From: Psoroptes ovis
Lineage: Eukaryota > Arthropoda > Arachnida > Sarcoptiformes > Psoroptidae
Length of the DNA: 64,000 nucleotides
NCBI GenBank assembly: GCA_002943765.1
Contig: PQWQ01000004.1
Span: forward strand, 4,278,001-4,342,000
Reading direction: 5' to 3'
How positions within the stretch are numbered: the first letter of the stretch is position 1; each line of letters opens with the position of its first letter. The notes under the pieces are model-generated. The model was not told where the DNA came from. It ran no database searches and saw only the letters and a list, made by a program, of their open reading frames with translations. Of this stretch, positions 1-10,655 are shown piece after piece. Made by a program: the position numbers and the translations under genes.

Positions 1-1826
1 GTCAATGTGGCATTATGTTTAAAGATGATGAACGATATTCATTGAATTATACACAACCGATTTTAGTACCATTAGATGATGTGATTGATGAAATTGGTGC
101 TTGGTCTAAATCTGATATATCGATAGCAAAATCAATTAATAATGATAAATTTTATATTTGGGGTTCAATGATTAATAATACTAAAAATAATGATCGAAAA
201 TCGAGCTCAAATGTGAATGAAATACAAAAATTTTCGACATCATTAGCAACATCAATATCAATGAATCATATATTATCAATATATGATCAAACGAAAATCA
301 ATGATGATCATAAATTATTGCCCACAAATTACCATGAAGATTTTCCAATGAAACGTATTTTAATAAAAATAAATGATGATATTCGTTTTGATAATATTCT
401 AAATAGTAAATTATATGAATCATTCAACAGTCCCAGTGATTCTGATATTGTTCTATGTTTTAGTTCATCGAATCAAGATAATGATAAACAATTATTATTT
501 ATACAACAAATCATAATTGAAAAATTTGAAAATTTCTTTCAAAATTTTCCTAAAGAATGGTTTCTATCATCATATAGTGATGAAATAATTAATAATAATA
601 ATAATTTTAATGAAAACGATCATGAAAATGAATTACAATCATTGATTAGTAATAATTTTAATAATGAAAATATTATCGATGGTATTTCAATGGTCAAATA
701 CACACAAATCATTAATAAACAACGCAAACGTTTCAATATGATATTATTGGATAAAAATTTAATCAATTATTATTCAATGTATTCATTTGTTTTGTATAAA
801 TATTGTTCACAAAAATTTATAATAACATCGGAAAATAATTTAATCAAATTATTATGTTTATGTGAATCATTGAATGATGAATTATTAGTAGATTCATGTT
901 TAAATTATATGATTTTCAATAATGATTATGATAATATTATTACAAAATTATGTTCATTATATGACCAATCATTGAAATTAGAATCGAAATTAATTGAACA
1001 ATTTTGTGTGAATACAATTACAAAAATAATCGATAAAACAAGTGAAAAATCATTAATATTTGAATCTGTATTCAAAAAACGTCAGGAAAAGTTTGATTTG
1101 AAAATTTTATTGGTCAACATTAAAAATGATCGTGGGAAACCAATCGAAATAAAATGCCATCGATTAATCTTATTCCTATTTGGTAATATCTATCAATCAC
1201 TTATGATGATCAATGAGCGGAATGTTTTCAAGAAATTTTATGAAAAAATTTTTCAATTATCATTCAAACATAATGACAACATATATTCAACTGAAAATGA
1301 TGAAGATTTAAGAATTAAATTATTAAAACTTGATGAAATCAGAATACCATATAATTCCAAAAATTTATCATTTATCAATGATGATACAATCAATCTTTTT
1401 ATTTATTATATTTATAATGGAAAATTCCCGGTAAATCAAATGATTTCAATTAAACAATTGGTAGAATTGAATTATTTTGTTCAAATATTTGAAAATTTGA
1501 ATATAAAAAATGAAATCATTAAACACTTGAGATGTTTCATTACGATTGAAAATGTTTGCAATTTTTATCAACAATATTGTTTCATGAAATATGATGAAAA
1601 TGATAATAATAATCATTGCGAAGATTTGATTGATGATCAAAATTTATTCAAGATTATGATCGAATTACGGCAGTTATGTATGGAGATTATTGCCGAGAAT
1701 GATAATATTATCATGAAATTGTTTTGTTGTAAAGATTTTGAACATTTTATTCTGAATAATTCCTCATGTCTTCAACAATTTATGTTTGATTTGAATGAAT
1801 ATTTTAAAAAACGAATTATTAATTGA
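1..1826 (+). CDS. RCBTB-type RCC1/BTB domain protein, 5' partial
   Basis: The frame is open from base 3 through the first ATG (base 15) to a TAA at 1824-1826, so the visible ~607 codons are probably only the C-terminal part. The first ~50 residues read like the last RCC1 blade (motifs ISIAKSINN and FYIWG, as in the KVYMWG ending of RCBTB1/2). A divergent BTB fold follows at about residues 125-290. A second BTB-like segment with the H-R-L-I-L core starts near residue 355, and a BACK-like helical tail runs to the end. RCBTB proteins usually have one BTB domain and act as scaffolds or Cullin-3 adaptors; that role is inferred here. Asn/Asp-rich inserts break up both BTB regions. No intron is visible. 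IBTK, another RCC1 protein with two BTB domains, is an alternative. Confidence 0.72.
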   Translation, partial: QCGIMFKDDERYSLNYTQPILVPLDDVIDEIGAWSKSDISIAKSINNDKFYIWGSMINNTKNNDRKSSSNVNEIQKFSTSLATSISMNHILSIYDQTKINDDHKLLPTNYHEDFPMKRILIKINDDIRFDNILNSKLYESFNSPSDSDIVLCFSSSNQDNDKQLLFIQQIIIEKFENFFQNFPKEWFLSSYSDEIINNNNNFNENDHENELQSLISNNFNNENIIDGISMVKYTQIINKQRKRFNMILLDKNLINYYSMYSFVLYKYCSQKFIITSENNLIKLLCLCESLNDELLVDSCLNYMIFNNDYDNIITKLCSLYDQSLKLESKLIEQFCVNTITKIIDKTSEKSLIFESVFKKRQEKFDLKILLVNIKNDRGKPIEIKCHRLILFLFGNIYQSLMMINERNVFKKFYEKIFQLSFKHNDNIYSTENDEDLRIKLLKLDEIRIPYNSKNLSFINDDTINLFIYYIYNGKFPVNQMISIKQLVELNYFVQIFENLNIKNEIIKHLRCFITIENVCNFYQQYCFMKYDENDNNNHCEDLIDDQNLFKIMIELRQLCMEIIAENDNIIMKLFCCKDFEHFILNNSSCLQQFMFDLNEYFKKRIIN

Positions 1827-1864
1827 AAATTTAAATTAAATTTTTTTTTTATATTCAAAAATTC

Positions 1865-1880
1865 ATAGATGGCGATTGAT
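1865..1880 (+). promoter_or_regulatory. ATAGATGGCGATTGAT element upstream of the 2083 gene
   Basis: This 16-mer lies about 200 bp before the start codon of the next gene. It recurs with one base changed at 3505-3520 before the following gene. Its core, AGATGGCG, resembles YY1/Pleiohomeotic-type sites; that identity is inference. Confidence 0.4.
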
Positions 1881-2082
1881 TTTAATTTTTATGTCAATAA
1901 TGAAATTTGAATTTTTTTCTCACTAAAAAAATTTCTGGTATATGAAATTAAGCATATGAATATTAATTGCTGGGAGTTTTTCCATTGTTCATCATTCCAC
2001 ATTTCAGATCATTTCGATTTTAGCAATCATTGGTGATAGACTTACAAAATTTTTATTATTTCTGATTCAATCAAAATTCAAA

Positions 2083-3363
2083 ATGCATTCAAAATATTTG
2101 ATACTTTTGTTGATTATTTGTTCAATTATTCCACCATTGGATGGTCAAGATCGGCGAATATATTCGCTATCAAGCGACGATCCCGATTTTGGACCACCGA
2201 ATTATGAAATCTCAAATTCTACTGAAACAATGATACCATTTATTACGACAACGACAGAGGCAATCATGACAACAATGTCCAATGGTGATTTGATTGAAAA
2301 TACCGATTCAAAACCATTATCAATGGATGTGAAATCAAATCCTGGAATAACCATTGTTCCAGATATGCTCAATGATTGGGTACAAGAAAAACTTGATACC
2401 TTTTATGATCGTAAAATTGTTGAAAACGAGGTAAATTCCTTGATAATTTTGTTTTCATGAATTATCTAATTTCTTATTATTTTTTTCATAGAAAAAATTC
2501 ATTCAAATGATTGAAAATTGGCAAACATTGGTCCAAAATCAGATTAATGAAACTTTATCGGAACAAAATGAATTCCAGCATGATTATAATCAAACGATTT
2601 TGAAAATCGAGGTATTTTTCTTTGATCTAGAATATTAAATTTCAATAATTCTATTCATATTTATTGTAGGAAAAATTCAATCAATTGTTTGATGAATGGT
2701 TAATTTCAATTAATGAAAAAATTGATGATAGATTCAAAAATCTTGTGTCATCTATGAACACAACAACAACGACAACAGAACCGATCGCCACAACGCTGAT
2801 GACCGATGTTGGAGATGATAATGAAACAATGCATTCAAATATCACTGATACTAAAAACAATAGTTTCAAAACATTTTTTCCAGAAATTTCAATTGAAACA
2901 TTGTTTCTATTTTTAATTCAAATTGAAATAATAATTATCATTTCGATAGTCATGTGTTTTTATCCGGTATTTAAATGTTTATTTACATTTACAAATGTCT
3001 TAATTATAATCTTTTTTTGATGTACAGTTCAAGAAACAAAATCTGGCTGATGAAAATGTAAATGGTATTGGTACTGATTCCCCTGTTAAGATGATTCGAA
3101 GACGAAATTTTGAATTTGACAATGAAGGTTTTATCAGTAATAATGATCAATTTGAGCAACCTGAACAATTTCAAGAAGTAGCGATAGCAGTAAATCCTCG
3201 ACAACAACAACGAAATGAATCGACTAAATTTGAATTGATTGAATTTAAGAATCTTCAATCATTTCAGCAGCCAGCAGCATCATCGTCTTCATCAACTATG
3301 CCAGCGGGTAATAATCCCCCGACAATAAAATTTATCAACATCGATGGCAATTATCATGTTTGA
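2083..3363 (+). CDS. Single-pass (type I) membrane protein, four exons, unknown function
   Basis: The exons are 2083-2430, 2492-2611, 2670-2966 and 3028-3363. All three introns are GT-AG, about 58-61 bp long and phase 0, and the product is 366 residues. Residues 1-21 form a signal peptide ending near LDGQ. The ectodomain has a Thr/Ser-rich stretch, possible N-glycosylation sites (NST, NET, NIT) and three helical segments with a central Trp near LNDW, IENW and FDEW, one at each exon junction. A membrane helix spans about residues 233-254. The cytoplasmic tail begins FKKQN, has an RRRNFEF stretch and is Gln/Ser-rich. A possible poly(A) signal lies at 3460-3465. I do not recognise the family. 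The precise in-frame joins make the gene model strong, but the function is unknown. Confidence 0.72.
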
Positions 3364-3459
3364 ATATTTCACAGTTTTTTTTGTTTTTAAAAATATTTTA
3401 ATATTTATTTTTAAAAAAATATATTTTATTTAAATGTTTGGTAATTATTTTGAAAATTG

Positions 3460-3465
3460 AATAAA
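3460..3465 (+). terminator. Poly(A) signal AATAAA of the 2083-3363 gene
   Basis: AATAAA lies about 97 bp after the stop codon, in AT-rich DNA before the next promoter block. Confidence 0.5.
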
Positions 3466-3504
3466 GTATTTTGTCTTGTTTAATAATTTTAAATATTCAA
3501 ATCG

Positions 3505-3520
3505 ATAGATGGCAATTGAT
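3505..3520 (+). promoter_or_regulatory. ATAGATGGCAATTGAT element upstream of the 3698 gene
   Basis: It differs by one base from the element at 1865-1880 and lies 178 bp before the ATG at 3698. Both copies are followed within about 35 bp by a TGAAATTTGA stretch and a T-run, so the similarity extends past the 16-mer. Confidence 0.4.
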
Positions 3521-3697
3521 GTTTTTGTGTTTTGAAATTTGATTTTTTCTTGTTGCGCATTTCATTGCATAATTGTATAAATTTAATTCATTTCATTTTT
3601 GGTGTTTGTCGAGTAAAGACTATCAAGTTTTAAAAAATTTCGAAAATTAACTTAAATCAATTCAAAAACGAATTTGATCGAATATAATTCAAACAAA

Positions 3698-4120
3698 ATG
3701 TTTTCGTATTATTGCAAAATCATGATTATGACGATAATTGTATTGATTCTGGTATTGATCGGTATTAATCAACTGGTGTCTCCAACTGTTAAAAATGATT
3801 CGGGAATTTCGGAACAAAATGTTACATCAAAATATCCAGTACCAATGACATTTGATCGTACAAATAAGGAAAATTCAAAATCAATTAAGCTTAATGCTAA
3901 AGACCGGGAATTGGCGAAAATTCGTGAATTCGAAAGGAAATATAAACCACCAATGTATTCACCAGATCCATATGAAGAAATTTTTAAAGAAGGATCTTTT
4001 GTTCGTTTCCTTGTATTTTTTGTAATTATTTGTTATTTGATTTGTGTAAAATGTGACCCTGATGATTGGTTGGAGCCGTCAAGAATCCGTGACTACGACA
4101 TTCCCTTGAGAGCAGTATGA
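3698..4120 (+). CDS. Small membrane protein with two predicted membrane segments, unknown family
   Basis: A 140-residue single-exon frame starts at the first ATG (3698); in-frame sequence before it has no upstream ATG. Residues ~8-27 are hydrophobic (IMIMTIIVLILVLIGI), followed by a polar Lys/Glu-rich middle with YKPPMYSPDPYEE. A second hydrophobic run at ~110-122 (FLVFFVIICYLICV) precedes a charged tail ending RDYDIPLRAV. The first segment could be an uncleaved signal anchor. The varied, charged composition argues against a chance frame. The gene has its own upstream ATAGATGGC element and a poly(A) signal at 4255-4260. I do not recognise the protein; its position next to the 2083 gene with a similar promoter may mean shared regulation. 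Confidence 0.5.
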   Translation: MFSYYCKIMIMTIIVLILVLIGINQLVSPTVKNDSGISEQNVTSKYPVPMTFDRTNKENSKSIKLNAKDRELAKIREFERKYKPPMYSPDPYEEIFKEGSFVRFLVFFVIICYLICVKCDPDDWLEPSRIRDYDIPLRAV

Positions 4121-4245
4121 CACGAATCATAGCGATAGTCTGAATTCTTGTCAATTGGTCTCATATTTTGGCTAGATTATTTCATGGATTATTTTGCTCA
4201 AATTAATACAGCTTTGTTATTAATCATTAAATAATTATCATTTCA

Positions 4246-4260
4246 TTTATTTGAAATAAA
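4246..4260. terminator. Back-to-back poly(A) signals for two convergent genes
   Basis: TTTATT at 4246-4251 is AATAAA on the minus strand and serves the gene ending at 4299. AATAAA at 4255-4260 serves the plus gene ending at 4120. With only 3 bp between them, the two 3' UTRs should overlap. Confidence 0.45.
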
Positions 4261-4298
4261 ACAACATTTTTTATTATGAGTTTTGAAATAAGAAAAAT

Positions 4299-5345
4299 TT
4301 AAAATTTTAATTTTAAATCAATTAAATTCAAAAATTTTGTCAACATAATAATCAATTTGTTCAATGTTTGTGTTTCGTTTTGATCGTTGGTAAAACGATA
4401 TAATTCATTCAATAATAATGGATATTTCATCAAATGTCTTCGTGGTTGATCTAAATATGAAATGAAATCTAATTTATTCAAATTATAATCTTTATATAAT
4501 TTTGATTGAATAAAATTTTTGAAAAATTTTCTTTTCATTTTTTTTCTAAATAAATTTTTTGCCATCATCAAATTACCAAAATAATTATCATACAAATTGA
4601 ATAATGAATCATCATTATAATTATTATTATTATTATTGCGACAATCGTTGAAGAAAAATTTTTGTATACAATTCACGATAGAAATTTGATTCTTCATAAT
4701 ATTATTAGGTAGTATTTGTGATAAATTTTTGATCAATATCAAATGCAAATTGGAAATATTTTCAATATTATTAAATATTATTTTCGATTCATCCATTGTT
4801 ATTAAATTTTCCTTCAACATTGGTTTACGATATGATAATAATAAATAATTCAAATTATAATAATAATTGATTTCATTCAATAATAATTCATTGAATAAAC
4901 TTCCATATTTATCATTATTATAAGTGATTAGTGATGTTGAACTAATACTTTGGATCTCATTTTGATTGGAATTGGAGATGAATGAATCAAAATTATTCAA
5001 TTTATTATAATTTTTTCGATATTTCATAAATGAATTATAATTTAAATTATTTTGTTTTAAAATTGAATTTAATTCAATGAAAATATGATACAATTCTTGT
5101 CCAGATTGTGACCATAAACGATATCGATGTGGTTGTTGATGTTGTGGTGAATGATTTGAATTAATCGATTGATAATTTTTCAACGATTTTTTCAATGACT
5201 GTCGTTTTTTTTGTTGTCGCGACTGCTGATGTTGCTGATTCCTGATTGTCAGTAATTTTTCACTAATTACTTGTCGTAAATTCTTCACTGCCATTGTGTA
5301 TTTGATCGCGATATTTATCGAATTAGAATTGAAAATATTTCTCAT
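4299..5345 (-). CDS. RhoGEF with NET1/ARHGEF3-like DH domain, no PH domain
   Basis: The uninterrupted frame gives 348 residues from the ATG at 5345, or 331 from a second ATG at 5294 (MAVKNLRQV). Residues ~30-75 are basic and Gln-rich. A Dbl-homology domain covers ~152-345: the first helix includes LLLNEINYYYNLNYLL, and the hallmark last helix reads LDFISYLDQPRRH followed by LMKYPLLLNELYRFT. This resembles NET1/ARHGEF3 (LDIPRSRLVKYPLLL) more than other Dbl proteins. DH domains catalyse nucleotide exchange on Rho GTPases; RhoA is the usual NET1 target. The frame stops right after the last DH helix, where a PH domain normally follows, and only 179 bp separate it from the convergent neighbour. 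An in-frame stop lies just before the 5345 ATG. Confidence 0.72.
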   Translation of the reverse strand: MRNIFNSNSINIAIKYTMAVKNLRQVISEKLLTIRNQQHQQSRQQKKRQSLKKSLKNYQSINSNHSPQHQQPHRYRLWSQSGQELYHIFIELNSILKQNNLNYNSFMKYRKNYNKLNNFDSFISNSNQNEIQSISSTSLITYNNDKYGSLFNELLLNEINYYYNLNYLLLSYRKPMLKENLITMDESKIIFNNIENISNLHLILIKNLSQILPNNIMKNQISIVNCIQKFFFNDCRNNNNNNYNDDSLFNLYDNYFGNLMMAKNLFRKKMKRKFFKNFIQSKLYKDYNLNKLDFISYLDQPRRHLMKYPLLLNELYRFTNDQNETQTLNKLIIMLTKFLNLIDLKLKF

Positions 5346-6682
5346 GGGTTTTTATATCACAAAAACAAAAAAAAAGGATCGGTTGACCAATATTTGAAAT
5401 TTCTGTTCAATAAAAAAATATTTAGAAAAAAATTAATCATTTTGAATATTCATGATCAAATAGATTGTCGACAATGATAAACAAATGCATGCAATAATAT
5501 GGAATATTAGCGGTAAAAACTGGTTTGCAAATTCAAATTTCAATTCGATAAGAACAAATGAATTAGTAAATGTTGATTACCTAATAATCTGAATCACATA
5601 AATGATTCATTATAAATGTAATGCAATGAAATTTTCAATTCGTATTGAATTTAAATTTTATTTTATTTTTATTTTTTTTGAATTCAATTTGTTTATTTAC
5701 TTTTTCGTAATTTCTCCAATTCAATGATAAACATAAACAATATATGATACTGTAATTCGAACCACTCACATCTGTATTTCCAATTTTCAATATTGTTTTG
5801 AATAAATGTGGCATGAAATTTGAGCGAAATGAAATATTGAAATTGAAAAACAAATGTATTTTCGGCTGGTAATTTACAGTCATCATATTGGCTATCGAGA
5901 AAAATACAGATGACATGAAAATAAACAAATTTTCAAATTTTTCAAACACAAAAAAAAATTTCATCTCATTTCATTATTTCACATATATATTCATTTCACA
6001 ATTTAATTTTTGAACACACAAAAAAAATTTTGATAAAATGTAAATTATCCATTTGTTTTTGTATTTATTATTATTATTTTGTTTCACAGCCAAAAAATAT
6101 GAATGTGTCAAAATTCACGTATCACATTTAAATTATTGATGGGAGATTTGATTAAATTTTAAATTTTTCCCTGGATTTTTGGATCAAAATTTTTAATAAA
6201 AATTTCTAATAAATTTTTCTATGTGAAAATCAATGGAAAATGATAAGCAATGATTTTTTATTTATTAAAACAAATTAAGAAAAATTACAATTACACATAA
6301 TTGAAATAAAAAAACAAAATAAAAATAAAAACGATGGAAGACAATTGTTAATAATATTTTTTTCGAATGAATGAACATGAGTAAAGTAAGCAAATAAGTA
6401 ATGAAAAATTAGTAATAATCAAATCGATTCGAAATGGCGCCAAAAAAAAAATTTGTTTTTTTCTTTGAAATAAAATTCAAAAAATGTGATTAATAATTAT
6501 GATGATGTGTGATTAGTATGCACGTGTTTGTGTATGAGTAAGTATTTTGTAAATAAATGTGTATGAGAATTGATTATGGTGATTAATTTGATGTTTTTTT
6601 TTGTTTGAGTGAATGAATGATTGAGTGTTTGTGATTATGATGATTTTGAAAAAAAATTCGTATTTTAATTTAGAGTTATTGT
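5346..6682. other. Intergenic, AT-rich, no supported gene
   Basis: The stretch holds the upstream region of the NET1-like GEF and the 3' region of the cuticle gene. A 109-codon minus frame at 5635-5964 is Phe/Lys/Asn-rich with no recognisable domain and is not called. TTTATT at 6257-6262 could be the distal poly(A) signal of the cuticle gene. Confidence 0.5.
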
Positions 6683-7987
6683 TTAATATTTATCTGTAAT
6701 TTTTTGTTGAACAATTGGTCCGGCAGCACCGCCACGGAAACCGCTGCTACCGCCACCGAATCCACCTCCGTAACCAGAAGCACCACCACCGGTGCTGCTG
6801 CTGCTGCTGCTACCGCCACCAAAACTATATCCACCACTGCTTCCGCCTGCGCTACCACCATAGCTTGAACCACCTGAACTGCTTCCGCCATAACTTGAAG
6901 CACCTCCAGCACGATATTTACTTGCAGCAGCGGCAGCATATTGTTCTTGTTGTTGTCTTACCGATGATGGTACTGGTTCGGCCGATAATTGAACATCAGC
7001 TGGATTTTCAACTGAACCTGTTTTTGGATTTAATTCAGTTAAACCACCTGGTTCATTTGAACGAATTTGTGCTGTGATGGGAAAAAATCATTTATTAATC
7101 AATTATCATCATTAAAGAAAGAAAAACGGATAAATTCAACCTCTGAAACCATCATTATCGGCAACATAATCAACAACACGATATAAACCATTAGCATCAG
7201 TATAACCATATGATCCACGAATGGTACCGCTTTGATCTTGTTCTTCATTACGATATTGATTGTTACCATATTCATCATTGGCAGCATATTGAAAATTATA
7301 TGGTTCTGGGGCTGGATGCTTTAATTTCATATAATTTAAGATATGAAAAAATATCAAAATTAATTATTTATCATCAAGAAAATAATTATATTTGAATTTT
7401 CAGAGAGAATATTTGAATATTCTGATCAGAAATATTGACAAAAAAAATCAGATTATTCAAATTTTCAATTGATAAATTGTTGAATGATTTTATCAAAATT
7501 TGTTTTTTTTAAAAATTGAAATTTATGACCAATTGTCAATGGCATAAAATTTGTTTATAATTCTGAATTTTGAAATTCATTTTTTTATTTGATAAGAATG
7601 AATTCAAAATTCTTTGATTTTATAATAGGATTATTATCATTTTGAAAATATTATTTAAAAAATTAAATAACTTACAGCTTCTTCAGCATATTGGCTACTG
7701 CCACCGCCGCCACCATAAGAACCAGCACTAACAGCAGCACCTAAACTGCTTCCACCACCATAGCTACCGCCGGTTGATGGAGCAAGGCCACCGGAGCTAC
7801 CACCATAAGATGATGAGGCACCACCACTAATAAATCTGGATCGTGAAGGTGAAATTGGTGATGATTGATAACTGCCACCACCACTGAAACCTCGACCACC
7901 TTTCACTGATCGAATATATCTTGCGGCAAATGTTGTTGATGAAACGGTAGCCAATAATAAAACGATAATCAAATTTGAATTTTTCAT
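6683..7987 (-). CDS. Cuticle protein, CPR family (Rebers-Riddiford RR-2 type)
   Basis: The exons are 7987-7676, 7318-7141 and 7071-6683; joins are phase 0 and then phase 1, giving 292 residues. Residues 1-~21 are a signal peptide (LIIVLLLATVSSTTFAA). A Gly/Ser/Tyr-rich region follows. Exon 2 and the start of exon 3 encode the chitin-binding R&R consensus: PEPYNFQYAANDEYGN, then GSYGYTDANGLYRVVDYVAD, then NDGFRAQIRSNEPG. The join supplies the A of DGFRA, which confirms it. The C-terminal half is another Gly/Ser/Tyr-rich repeat ending ITDKY. CPR proteins are secreted by epidermis and bind chitin in the exoskeleton; low-complexity flanks are common in them. A TATA box and initiator lie about 250-290 bp upstream. 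Confidence 0.93.
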
Positions 7988-8237
7988 TTTTTTTTATTTT
8001 GAATTCTTTTGAATTAATGAATTAATCAAAATGCAAATTTGAAAAATAAAAACAAACAAAGATATATGCAAATATCACACAAACAAACACGCAAATCGAT
8101 AGCGAAATTTCAAATAAACACACAAGAATCAAAGACAATGATGATCAAAAATGATGATATTTGAAAAATTCAATGATAATTTTTTCTTATGATTCAAATG
8201 AAAATTAAGATGAAAAATGAAAAATTCAAAACGTACA

Positions 8238-8277
8238 AACTGAATATTTTTTTGATCGAAAATACGTGGTTTTTATA
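8238..8277 (-). promoter_or_regulatory. Core promoter of the cuticle gene: TATA box and initiator
   Basis: On the minus strand TATAAAA (8277-8271) is followed about 35 bases later by TCAGTT (8243-8238), an arthropod-type initiator. This gives a 5' UTR of roughly 250 bases before the ATG at 7987. TATA promoters are typical of strongly expressed cuticle genes. Confidence 0.5.
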
Positions 8278-8279
8278 AT

Positions 8280-10600
8280 CGAGCTCCCAACAAAAAAAAT
8301 TTGAAAAATATGATTGAATGGTTGGAGAATCTCATTTTCATTTTGTCCATATATTGACGTATTGTTTGAATATGCTTATATTAATCGTTGTGTGTGTGTG
8401 GCCATAAAAAGTTTTTGATTCTCACACAAATAGAAAATATATTGAAATCAAATGTTGAAGATCATTTTTGACAATAAATAAAGTGATGCTGAAAAAAAAA
8501 TTTTCAGTAGAAAAAAAAGAACGCGTGTTTTCGCTACAAAAAAAAATTGTTGCGCGTGTTTCAAATTATTGCTATTATTCATATTTCAATGTATTTTTGA
8601 AATATTTTTTCCATTTACTTCTGAAAACACACACACTCACATTTCACCGGTTCTCTTTGGGAAAAATTTTCACTCTTTCGTAAGAAAAATTAGCGAATGA
8701 TTGAATTTATGGTTTGAACAAATGAAGCAATTCATTTGTTCATTTCTCTTCACTATTTCTTCATTGATGCTTGGGATTTCAGAAAATGAAAATTGAAAGT
8801 GAATCAAACAAATGTCAAATCATTAGAGAAATACATTTGGAAAAATTAATTGATTGAATCAATAGATTTTTTTTCGATTATTAATTGATCGATTGATTAA
8901 TTCATTGAAACAACAGAAAATACAGTGATTTGATTAGGCACAAATTCGATTTGATCGATTCATGGAAATTAATCACTTAATTGATTTTTTTTTGTATGCT
9001 AAATTTTCTTATTTGAATTTTTTTTTCAAAACACTCAGCTTCAAAAAAATATTTATTCAAATTAAATTTTGAAATCAATATTTCCATTGTTTTTCATCTT
9101 TATTCACTCAAAATTTGTCATAATTTATCAGAAAAATTTCTACAATCATCAAATGATGATGTTCAAATTTTAATCATTTGAAATGATAATAACAATATTC
9201 AGTTGTTTCAATGCAGAACAAAAAAGACAAGGATTGTTTTTATTCATCCATATCGAATAATTTCTATTTCAAAAAAATATTTCACGTGTGGTCAAATTTG
9301 AAAATCATAATAATAATAACAATGGATATGTTTTTGTTTACCTGTTGCGTTTGCTATCGTTATTATGATTATTATGATTGTTACATAATTGATTATCAAG
9401 CATCTTCTATTCAAGCTTATTCATATACTTGAAAATATGTTTTGTTGTTGTTGTTGTTGTTTACTATTGATCGATTTTCAGCTCCAATTTTCATTGTTAG
9501 TAATTGTTTACAATAATTTTTGTCATGTTATTTTTAACAAGAAAAAAATGCTCGAAAATTTTTTGAGCTGCTTTATTCGTCTGTCGTTTATTTATTGATT
9601 TTTTTTCAAGGAAACATTTACTTTGATCAATTTGAATATGATGATTTTAATCTGAAATTCACTGCTGGGAACAAATTGGTTCAAAAAAAAAAATTTCTGA
9701 GAAAGAAAAATTTATAACTGTAACCATATGTTTTTCATGATAATAATTGAATATCACATGGAAAATCATCAACTATTTTTTTTTCTCATAATAAACATTA
9801 TCATTTACACAGCCACAAAGCAGCAGCAACAGTAACAGCAGTTAAAATACTAAGAATTTCATTGTAAATTATAAAAAATAATAATAACACTGAATAATAC
9901 AATAATAACTAAGAAAAACTAAATTAAACTCATGATTTTAGCTTTTTTTTGTTTTTGTTCACCATCATTATTTTAAATGAATGATAACCGTTGTTGACAA
10001 TGATTGTTATAATTATGATTGAAATAATCATTTTTTTTCTAAAGAAATTTAGAACATGAAACGATTTGAAAGCACTATTTTTTCAAGTTTAATTACATTT
10101 TACAAATTTTTTCAAAGAAAATTTTTTCATAAAAAAATTTCCTTACATATGTTCAACCAATTTTTTTCCATATTTTCTGTATCAAAAATATTTTTTTTTC
10201 AGTTGTCCATTATCCATAATTATAATCATAATTATTATCAACACATTTTCAAGATTAATTTCTAGTATCATTATTATTATTATTCTACGATGCTTTTGTT
10301 TTTCTTGTTGGCTAGAAAAATGATTTTTTTCCACATCTGAATCAAATCAAGAAAAAATAATAAAAATCCCATAATCATAATTAATTTGAAATTAACGAAT
10401 ACAACAGTTTTGTTTTTGTGTGTTATTTCTATTCGAGTTTATTGAAAATGTATGCAGAAAACACAAACAAACTTATTGTATGAATAATATGATCATTGGC
10501 TATGGCTTTTGCAAACTTTATTTGTACCCTTTAACAAATATTTCATGATCAAGAAAAATTACAAATTTTAAGAAATACATATATTTATATTAATAAATCT
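8280..10600. other. Gene-free AT-rich stretch
   Basis: Only short frames dominated by Phe, Ile, Lys and Asn occur, with homopolymer runs and short TTG/ATT repeats. No coding, RNA or mobile feature is supported. Confidence 0.5.
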
Positions 10601-10655
10601 TTATTATGGTGCTCTGCCTAAGCATTTGCACCGTGAAATGAATGAGAATGTAAAA

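Noticed and set aside
5635..5964. 109-codon minus-strand frame with a hydrophobic start
   Set aside because: Composition is Phe/Lys/Asn-rich, no domain is visible and such a length is expected by chance in AT-rich DNA.
6715..7077. His/Arg-rich plus-strand frame of 120 codons
   Set aside because: It is the antisense shadow of the Gly/Ser-rich exon 3 of the cuticle gene.
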